This document shows positions 1 through 5,109 of a DNA stretch of 5,109 nt, piece by piece (position 1 is the stretch's first letter; every line of letters begins with the position of its first letter). The stretch covers positions 1 through 5,109 of the forward strand of contig JBGCED010000114.1 in assembly GCA_045106055.1 (NCBI GenBank), given 5' to 3'. Origin of the DNA: JBGCED01 sp045106055. Lineage in GTDB: Bacteria; Pseudomonadota; Alphaproteobacteria; CBDDJK01. The position numbers and the translations under genes are program-made. The notes beneath the pieces were generated by a model. That model worked only from the letters and a program-made list of their open reading frames with translations, had not been told where the DNA came from and searched no databases.

Positions 1-636
1 ATTTTGGCGGGCATTACCTTTATTTTGATGGTGATGATTGCCTTGGTGCTTGGTGTGCTTGCGGGCATGAAAGAAGGGTCAATGCTGGATCGCAGCATTT
101 CGGTGCTATCCATTATCACCACTTCGCTGCCTGAATATGCGACCGCCGTTATTCTGACCTTTATCTTTGTGTTTACACTTGGCTGGCTGCCTGGCACCAG
201 TTCAATGTCGGGTGGGTTTGATCCCATTCAGCTTATTCTGCCTGTAATGGTGCTAACCCTATATGGGTTTGGTTATATTGCGCGTATGGTGCGTGCATCG
301 ATGGCAGAAGTGATGATGACCCAATATATCCGTACCGCGATTTTAAAAGGCATTCCTTATAAGCGCGTGATTTTTAAACATGCGCTGCGCAATGCCTTAA
401 TTGCGCCTTTTACTGTAATTTTGCTGCAAATTAATTGGCTATTATCAGGTGTGGTGGTGACTGAATATGCCTTTGCCTATAAGGGGTTTGGCGCGTTATT
501 GCTGGAAGCTGCGCTGCGCCGTGATATTTATGTGATTGAAGCTTGCGGGGTTGCTGCGGTGTTTGTTGCGGTTTTCACTCAAACTTTGGGCGATATTGGC
601 TATAGCTATTTGAATCCCAGAATTCGTATGAAATAG
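1..636 (+). CDS. DppB-type peptide ABC transporter permease, 5' end missing
   Basis: This is an inner-membrane channel subunit of a peptide importer, expected to pair with the permease at 777. The frame is open from base 1 to a TAG at 634-636, giving 211 residues. Family members are usually about 300-340 residues, so roughly 100 or more N-terminal residues lie outside the window, and the TTG at 4 is an internal leucine codon rather than a start. Hydrophobic segments are visible at about residues 5-22, 44-62, 76-94, 133-153 and 180-198. The cytoplasmic EAA loop that docks on the ATPase is at about 109-133 (YIRTAILKGIP followed by KHALRNAL, with its conserved glycine). The C-terminal NPRIR is a typical DppB ending. 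The last five codons and the stop lie within the first copy of a 34-bp tandem repeat. The DppB/OppB family call is secure; the ligand and the exact subfamily are not. Confidence 0.93.
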   Translation: MLAGITFILMVMIALVLGVLAGMKEGSMLDRSISVLSIITTSLPEYATAVILTFIFVFTLGWLPGTSSMSGGFDPIQLILPVMVLTLYGFGYIARMVRASMAEVMMTQYIRTAILKGIPYKRVIFKHALRNALIAPFTVILLQINWLLSGVVVTEYAFAYKGFGALLLEAALRRDIYVIEACGVAAVFVAVFTQTLGDIGYSYLNPRIRMK

Positions 637-750
637 GAATTCGCAAAAGACGCTAATTCGTATGAAATAGGAATTCGCAAAAGACGCTAATTCGTATGAA
701 ATAGGAATTCGCAAAAGATGTTAATTCGTATGAAATAGGAATTCGCAAAA
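621..750. repeat. 34-bp tandem repeat, 3.8 copies, overlapping the permease stop codon
   Basis: The four copies are 621-654, 655-688, 689-722 and 723-750 (partial, 28 bp). Copies 1 and 2 are identical, copy 3 differs by two C-to-T changes at 719 and 721, and the 28 bases of copy 4 match exactly. Each 34-bp unit is two 17-bp halves that both begin AATTCG: AATTCGTATGAAATAGG and AATTCGCAAAAGACGCT (9 of 17 positions alike). AATTCG therefore recurs at 621, 638, 655, 672, 689, 706, 723 and 740, always 17 bp apart. GAATTC palindromes occur at 620, 637, 671, 705 and 739. The first copy encodes the final IRMK and stop of the upstream permease; the others follow the stop. The unit length is not a multiple of three and no continuous reading frame passes through the array. 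Function is unknown; replication slippage is the simplest origin. Confidence 0.95.
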
Positions 751-776
751 ATGCGGATGCTTAAAAGGGGAGGGCG
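637..776. other. Spacer between the two permease genes (140 bp)
   Basis: The spacer is mostly tandem repeat (to 750), followed by 26 bases of unique sequence that hold the ribosome binding site of the next gene. Removing the three extra repeat units (102 bp) would leave a 38-bp gap, in line with the 55-bp and 17-bp gaps elsewhere in the operon. I see no terminator (no GC-rich hairpin followed by a T run) and no convincing promoter, so the genes on either side are probably cotranscribed. Confidence 0.7.
765..774 (+). promoter_or_regulatory. Ribosome binding site for the start at 777
   Basis: The purine-rich AAGGGGAGGG lies just before the ATG at 777. The AAGGGG part leaves six bases to the start codon, a usual spacing; the GGAGG core at 769-773 leaves only three, which is short. 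A 9-codon open frame (751-780) ends in TGA overlapping this ATG as ATGA, an arrangement often seen in translational coupling. Confidence 0.6.
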
Positions 777-1748
777 ATGAATAATTCATCCCAAAATACA
801 GACGACATTAAAAATGCATTAAATTTAGGAGATTCCATGAGCGATGCAGGCAACCCACCAATGAATGCCAGGCCAGGCGGCGTTCCGCCCCGCCCCTCTA
901 AGGTGAAGTTAACCTTAAAGCGAATCGGCTTGATCCGTGAAAGCAAGGTTGGCATGGTTGGGGCTGGCTTGGTCAGCTTTTTCGTGCTGATGGCAATTTT
1001 CGCACCCTTGCTTGCGCCTTTTGATCCCAATTCGCCGATTATGCCCTTTGCAATGCCAGGTGCTGCTGCGCCAGATGGCGGTGTGTTCTGGCTGGGAACA
1101 GATCAAACAGGCAGGGATATTTTATCGCGGATCATTTGGGGCGCGCAGCGTGTGCTTTATTATGCCGCCTTTGCCACGATTACAGCCTATATTGTTGGAA
1201 TTTGCATGGGGCTTGCTGCGGGATATTTTCGCGGTTGGATTGATGAAGGATTATCTTTTGTTGCCAATGTGATTCTATCCTTTCCGATTATGGTGCTTTA
1301 TGTGTTGATCATTGCAAATTTTGGGGCATCGGGTGCAAATATTGTTTTTGCGGTTGTTTTTGCCTCAAGCCCAGGCATTATGCGGATTGTGCGCGGTCTA
1401 ACCATGGATATTTCCACCCGCGATTATATTGCAGCAGCGCAAACACGCGGGGAAAGCTCGCTTTATATTATGTTTGTTGAAATTCTGCCCAATGCACGCG
1501 GACCATTGATTGTCGATTTTTGTTTGCGCATGGGCTATACCACGATCACGATTGGCGCGCTTGGGTTTTTGGGGCTGGGGCTTCCCCCCCCTGATCCTGA
1601 TTGGGGCGGGATGATTTCTGAAACCAGAACCTTTGTAAATGCAGGATTCCCGCATATGGCATTGATGCCCGCGCTTGCTGTATCACTGTTGGTGCTTGGC
1701 TTTAATTTGCTGGCGGATGGCATTCGCGAAATATCAATTAAGGATTAG
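777..1748 (+). CDS. DppC-type peptide ABC transporter permease
   Basis: This is the second channel subunit of the importer, partner of the permease ending at 636. It has 323 residues from ATG 777, close to the usual 280-330 for the family. Residues 1-50 are polar and proline-rich (cytoplasmic tail). A first membrane span at about 58-80 is followed by a periplasmic stretch with GTDQTGRDILSRIIWGA at 107-123, a hallmark of DppC/OppC. More spans lie at about 128-150, 163-182, 186-206, 244-270 and 294-314. The EAA loop for ATPase contact is at about 216-245 (DYIAAAQTRG followed by ILPNARGP), and LGLPPPDPDWGGM at 267-279 and LADGIREI at 312-319 are typical of the family end. An in-frame ATG at 837 with a well-placed AGGAG is an equally credible start giving 303 residues; the first 20 codons are AT-rich and unlike family N-termini. 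An 8-C run at 1584-1591 codes for Pro270-Pro272 and is in frame. Confidence 0.93.
   Translation: MNNSSQNTDDIKNALNLGDSMSDAGNPPMNARPGGVPPRPSKVKLTLKRIGLIRESKVGMVGAGLVSFFVLMAIFAPLLAPFDPNSPIMPFAMPGAAAPDGGVFWLGTDQTGRDILSRIIWGAQRVLYYAAFATITAYIVGICMGLAAGYFRGWIDEGLSFVANVILSFPIMVLYVLIIANFGASGANIVFAVVFASSPGIMRIVRGLTMDISTRDYIAAAQTRGESSLYIMFVEILPNARGPLIVDFCLRMGYTTITIGALGFLGLGLPPPDPDWGGMISETRTFVNAGFPHMALMPALAVSLLVLGFNLLADGIREISIKD
827..832 (+). promoter_or_regulatory. Second ribosome binding site, for the in-frame start at 837
   Basis: AGGAGA sits inside the 5' end of the permease frame, with the AGGAG core ending five bases before the in-frame ATG at 837-839 (protein beginning MSDAGNPP). Spacing and sequence are better than those of the site before 777. 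It either marks the true start or provides a second, shorter product lacking 20 residues. Confidence 0.5.
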
Positions 1749-1803
1749 CCGTTAGAAGGTTAAATATAAGCATCAAGATCATTTCTAAATAAAGGAAATA
1801 AAG
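1749..1803 (+). promoter_or_regulatory. Short spacer with ribosome binding site for the ATPase gene
   Basis: This 55-bp AT-rich gap separates the second permease gene from the ATPase gene. AAGGA at 1792-1796 is followed by seven bases and then ATG 1804, a normal ribosome binding site. No terminator hairpin with a T tract is present, which supports continued transcription into the ATPase gene. Confidence 0.6.
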
Positions 1804-3987
1804 ATGAGCGCGACCGATTCAAATCAGGCACTACATGAAAAAGCACCGCTAGATCCAAATCAACCCGTTTTGGAATGTAAGGGGCTGTCGATTTCTTATT
1901 ATACACGGGCGGGGGAAATTCCTGCGGTGATTGATTTTAACTTGAAACTTTATCCAGGCGAAGCCGTTGGGATTGTTGGCGAATCAGGCTGCGGTAAATC
2001 AACGGTTGCGATGGCGATCATGCAATATATGGGCAGCAATGGCGGCATCACAGGCGGGGAAATCCTGTTTAAAGGCCGCGATATGACCCAAATGTCCGAT
2101 GGTGAATTGCAGCATTTGCGCGGCAATGACATTGCGATGATCTATCAAGAACCAATGTCTGCGCTTAACCCATCAATGGCGATTGGTCGGCAATTAATGG
2201 AAGTTCCATTATTCCATGATGATGCCAGCGAGCAAGAAGCCTATGACCGTTCAAAAGCGATGCTGGAAAAAGTCAATTTGCCCGATCCTGAACGGGTGAT
2301 GAAAGCCTATCCCCATGAAATTTCTGGGGGGCAGCAGCAGCGGGTTGTGATTGCGATGGCGTTATTATCCAACCCCACTTTATTATTGCTGGATGAGCCA
2401 ACGACCGCGCTTGATGTGACGGTTGAAGCGGGTATTGTTAAGCTGGTCAAGGAAATAAGCAAGCAAACAGGCACTTCCATGATCTATATTTCCCATAATA
2501 TGGGGCTGATCAAGGAAACTTGCGATCGTATTTGCGTGATGTATTCTGGGATTGCGGTTGAAACAGGCACAGTTGGCGAAGTTTTTGACAATATGCGCCA
2601 CCCTTATACGCGCGGCCTGTTCGGATCAATTCCGCTTCCAACCGCTGATAAATTGGCTGCGCCGCTAAAATCCATTCCAGGTCAGCTGCCTTTGCCTTAT
2701 GAACGCCCATCAGGCTGTTATTTTGGCCCGCGCTGCGATTTTTTTGAAGCAGGACGCTGCGATAATCCTGATAATATCAAAAGCAGAACCGTGGATCAGG
2801 AAACCAAGCATGATGTCAGATGCTGCCGCTATGATGAAATTGACTGGGCGCGTGATGTTAAGCCTGCGGAACAGGCGGAAGCCAATGAAATTGGCGAAGA
2901 GGTTTTATCGATTGATAATATGCAAAAATATTATGAAGTTCGGCAAAATACACTTGCAGCGATGCTCTCTGGCGAGGAATCTACTTTTGTAAAGGCGAAT
3001 GAATCGATTAATTTTACCGCACGAAAATCAGAAACAGTTGCGATCGTTGGCGAATCTGGCTGCGGTAAATCAACCTTGGCAAAAGTATTGATGGGGCTTG
3101 AAACGGTGACGGGCGGTTCAGTATCCTTCTTGGATAAGGATATTGGTCAGGTCAAGGTCACGGATCGCACCCCCGCTGAAATTGGCGCGCTGCAAATGAT
3201 TTTCCAAAACCCCAATGAAACTTTGAATCCAAGCCATACGATTGGCGGACAGATTTCGCGGGTAATCCGCAAATTTGGCAATTTAAATTCAGAGGATGAA
3301 GTGCAAGCAAGGGTTGATGAATTGCTTGATTTGGTGAAATTGCCGCGCATCTTTAAATATCGCAAGCCGCGCCAACTATCAGGCGGGCAGAAACAACGGA
3401 TTGGGATTGCGCGCGCCTTTGCAGGGTCCCCTAAGATGGTGATTGCGGATGAACCTGTATCGGCGCTGGATGTGTCGGTGCAAGCGGCGGTAACCTCGCT
3501 ATTGATGGATATTCAGCGCGAATTTGAAACCACCTTATTATTTATCAGCCATGATTTATCGGTGGTGCGTTATTTGGCGGATCGGGTTGTGGTGATGTAT
3601 TTGGGGCAGATTATGGAACAAGGAACGGTGGATCAAGTGTATAACCCGCCCTATCACCCCTATACAGAGGCATTGTTGTCAGCGGTGCCGATTGCCGATA
3701 TGGCGGTTGAAAAGCGCGAAATTGTGCTTGAAGGCAATTTGCCATCGGTGATGAACCCGCCCAAGGGCTGTCCCTTTTCAACCCGCTGCCACCGCAGAAT
3801 AGGGCAGATTTGTGATGATGAAAGACCGCCCGTAATTGCGGTTGAAGAAGGGCATCAAATTGCGTGTCATATTCCGCTTGCCGAGCTTCAAAAAGTGCAG
3901 CCCGTGATTAAATTGCCAAATAATCCGCCCAGCATTGAGCAAGGCGATCAAAAATCAGCAGAAGCCTTAGCCGAAAACGCTAAATAA
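1804..3987 (+). CDS. Fused DppD-DppF type ABC ATPase with two nucleotide-binding domains
   Basis: This 727-residue cytoplasmic protein should drive the two permeases. Two complete ABC domains lie in tandem. Half 1 has Walker A GESGCGKST at 59-67, Q-loop Gln115, signature ISGGQQ at 173-178, Walker B LLLLDEP at 193-199 with catalytic Glu198, D-loop ALD at 202-204 and H-loop His231. Half 2 has Walker A at 416-424, Q-loop Gln468, signature LSGGQ at 525-529, Walker B with Glu550, D-loop ALD at 554-556 and His583. Both ATP sites therefore look competent. Each half ends in the oligopeptide-family C-terminal region (HPYT at 266-269 and 618-621) with four cysteines: 305, 311, 319 and 340 (341 also Cys), then 656, 662, 670 and 688. 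A charged linker at about 343-366 joins the halves. Fused ATPases are known in this class (YejF, GsiA), but this one is longer than E. coli YejF (about 530 residues) and GsiA (about 620), mostly because both C-terminal regions are kept. A normal ribosome binding site precedes ATG 1804. Confidence 0.96.
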   Translation: MSATDSNQALHEKAPLDPNQPVLECKGLSISYYTRAGEIPAVIDFNLKLYPGEAVGIVGESGCGKSTVAMAIMQYMGSNGGITGGEILFKGRDMTQMSDGELQHLRGNDIAMIYQEPMSALNPSMAIGRQLMEVPLFHDDASEQEAYDRSKAMLEKVNLPDPERVMKAYPHEISGGQQQRVVIAMALLSNPTLLLLDEPTTALDVTVEAGIVKLVKEISKQTGTSMIYISHNMGLIKETCDRICVMYSGIAVETGTVGEVFDNMRHPYTRGLFGSIPLPTADKLAAPLKSIPGQLPLPYERPSGCYFGPRCDFFEAGRCDNPDNIKSRTVDQETKHDVRCCRYDEIDWARDVKPAEQAEANEIGEEVLSIDNMQKYYEVRQNTLAAMLSGEESTFVKANESINFTARKSETVAIVGESGCGKSTLAKVLMGLETVTGGSVSFLDKDIGQVKVTDRTPAEIGALQMIFQNPNETLNPSHTIGGQISRVIRKFGNLNSEDEVQARVDELLDLVKLPRIFKYRKPRQLSGGQKQRIGIARAFAGSPKMVIADEPVSALDVSVQAAVTSLLMDIQREFETTLLFISHDLSVVRYLADRVVVMYLGQIMEQGTVDQVYNPPYHPYTEALLSAVPIADMAVEKREIVLEGNLPSVMNPPKGCPFSTRCHRRIGQICDDERPPVIAVEEGHQIACHIPLAELQKVQPVIKLPNNPPSIEQGDQKSAEALAENAK

Positions 3988-4004
3988 CGGCTTGATATAA
4001 TCAC

Positions 4005-5109
4005 ATGCAGCGCGCTTTCTTCTTCGGTACAAAATTTTGCTTATGCGGGCTTATGGGATTGGGGCTTATCGCCCTAAACACAGCAAAGGCAGATCCAAAT
4101 TATGCGGTATCGCCCTTTGGCAACCCCGAACTTGCCGAAGATTTTACCCATTTTCCCTATGTTAATCCTGATGCCCCCAAGGGGGGAAATATTGTGGTTG
4201 AGGCATTGGGCAGCTTTGATAGCCTAAATCCTTATATTTTAAAGGGCGATAAGGCAACGGGCATTGCCTTGACCCAAGACACATTATTAAGGGCAAATGA
4301 TGATGAGCCTTTTGCAAAATATGGGCTGCTTGCACAATGGGTGGATGTTCGCGATGATGGCTTGACCATTCGCTATAAAATAAGGGATGAAGCGCGCTTT
4401 CACGATGGCAGCCCCGTCACCGCCGAAGATGTGGTGTGGAGCTTTGAGATTTTGCGAACACAAGGCCTGCCGCTTTATCGGCAATATTATGGCGATGTTG
4501 TGGAAGCAAAGGCGGTCGATGGCAATATTGTCGAATTTAAGCTTTCCAAAAAGAACATTGAGATGCCCGCAATTCTGGGGCAGTTTGGCATTTTTTCAAA
4601 AGCAGATTGGCAAGATCGCGACTTTAGCAAGACAACGCTAAGCCCGTTTCTTGGTTCTGGTCCTTACCGCATTAAGCGGCTTGATGCGGGGAAATTCGTT
4701 GAATTTGAACGGGTTCAAGATTATTGGGGGGCTGATCTGCCCGTTAATCGCGGATTTTATAATTTTGACCTTATTCGCTATGATTATTACCGCGATCGCA
4801 CCATTTCGCGCGAAGCCTTTAAGGCAGGAAAAATCGATTTTTGGCAAGAAAATAGTGCGAAATCATGGGCGACCGCCTTTGATACCAAAGCGGTTAGCGG
4901 AGGCGATTTGGTGCTGGCGGAAATCCCCCATCAAAATGTTGCGCCGATGCAAGGCTTTGTGTTTAATCAGCGCAAGCCCTTATTTGCAGATCCGCTGGTA
5001 AGAGAAGCGCTTGCTTATTTATGGGATTTTGAATGGGTCAATCAAAATTTAATGTTTAATGCCTATCAGCGCACGCGCAGCTTTTTTGATAATTCCGAAT
5101 TGGCAGCAA
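4005..5109 (+). CDS. YejA-like periplasmic peptide-binding protein (family 5), 3' end missing
   Basis: This protein should capture the ligand in the periplasm and hand it to the permeases. The frame is open from ATG 4005 to the right edge, giving 368 residues of a family that is usually about 600. The start is constrained: an in-frame TGA lies at 3993 and this is the first ATG after it. It gives a signal peptide with an Arg/Lys-containing start, a hydrophobic core at about 11-24 and a probable signal peptidase I site after AKA (residue 29). No lipobox cysteine is seen. Family marks are FPYVNPDAPKGG at 50-61, FHDGSPVTAEDVVWS at 132-146 (the family 5 signature region), LSPFLGSGPYR at 212-222, RYDYYRD at 258-264 and the YejA-like MFNAYQRTRSFFDNSEL at 350-366. 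The gene starts 17 bases after the ATPase stop and lacks a clear ribosome binding site, suggesting translational coupling. Relatives bind microcin C, antimicrobial peptides or muropeptides; the ligand here is unknown. Confidence 0.92.
   Translation, partial: MQRAFFFGTKFCLCGLMGLGLIALNTAKADPNYAVSPFGNPELAEDFTHFPYVNPDAPKGGNIVVEALGSFDSLNPYILKGDKATGIALTQDTLLRANDDEPFAKYGLLAQWVDVRDDGLTIRYKIRDEARFHDGSPVTAEDVVWSFEILRTQGLPLYRQYYGDVVEAKAVDGNIVEFKLSKKNIEMPAILGQFGIFSKADWQDRDFSKTTLSPFLGSGPYRIKRLDAGKFVEFERVQDYWGADLPVNRGFYNFDLIRYDYYRDRTISREAFKAGKIDFWQENSAKSWATAFDTKAVSGGDLVLAEIPHQNVAPMQGFVFNQRKPLFADPLVREALAYLWDFEWVNQNLMFNAYQRTRSFFDNSELAA

Noticed and set aside
4..6. TTG at base 4 as a start codon for the first permease.
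   Set aside because: The frame is already open at base 1 and the protein would lack the N-terminal domain of the DppB family. The gene is cut by the window edge.
621..750. CRISPR array, suggested by regular repeats between genes.
   Set aside because: The units abut directly with no variable spacers, and the array overlaps a gene end. It is a tandem repeat.
496..1106. Minus-strand open frames opposite the permease genes (496-714, 761-1030, 915-1106).
   Set aside because: They lie antisense to clearly conserved coding sequence, lack ribosome binding sites and encode no recognisable protein. The first also runs through the tandem repeat.
1752..1788. Inverted repeat TTAGAA / TTCTAA in the spacer before the ATPase gene, a possible hairpin.
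   Set aside because: Only six AT-rich pairs around a 25-base loop and no T tract, so it is not a terminator and is too weak to call as a regulator.
3996..4001. TATAAT, a perfect -10 hexamer, four bases before the binding protein ATG.
   Set aside because: No -35 match lies at the right distance, and transcription from it would begin about at 4008, inside the start codon region. Most likely chance in the short AT-rich gap.
4387..5001. Open frames at 4387-4641 (+), 4651-5001 (+) and 4638-4847 (-) in the right-hand part of the window.
   Set aside because: They are out-of-frame shadows of the binding protein gene, whose own frame is open from 4005 to the edge and carries family motifs throughout.

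Overview
The window is an ordinary-looking piece of a bacterial chromosome carrying one operon, read entirely on the + strand, for an ATP-driven peptide importer of the Dpp/Opp/Yej class (ABC transporter with a family 5 solute-binding protein). Base composition is moderate (about half G+C by eye), gene spacing is short and no RNA gene or mobile element is visible. The sequence style and the YejA-type binding protein suggest a Gram-negative proteobacterium, most likely an alphaproteobacterium. That placement is inference, not proven by anything in the window.

Layout: (1) bases 1-636 are the 3' two thirds or so of a DppB-type inner-membrane permease, cut by the left edge. (2) 637-776 is an unusually long spacer filled by a 34-bp tandem repeat (621-750, 3.8 copies) that starts inside the last codons of the permease gene. 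(3) 777-1748 is a complete DppC-type permease with two plausible start codons (777 or 837). (4) 1804-3987 is a complete 727-residue ATPase in which the DppD-like and DppF-like subunits are fused into one chain, each half with all ABC motifs and its own four-cysteine C-terminal motif. (5) 4005-5109 is the first 368 residues of a YejA-like periplasmic binding protein with a signal peptide, cut by the right edge.

Together the genes would make a complete importer. The binding protein captures a peptide-like ligand in the periplasm, the two permeases form the channel, and the fused ATPase supplies both nucleotide-binding domains. YejA-type systems are known to handle microcin C, antimicrobial peptides or cell-wall peptide fragments in various proteobacteria, but the ligand here cannot be read from the sequence. 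The permeases and ATPase look Dpp/Opp-like while the binding protein looks YejA-like, so the system is a mixed-looking member of the class.

I do not see a new kind of system. The feature least explained by the genes is the 34-bp tandem repeat between the two permease genes, which has an internal 17-bp period (eight AATTCG hexamers exactly 17 bp apart) and repeatedly duplicates the end of the first permease gene, including its stop codon.
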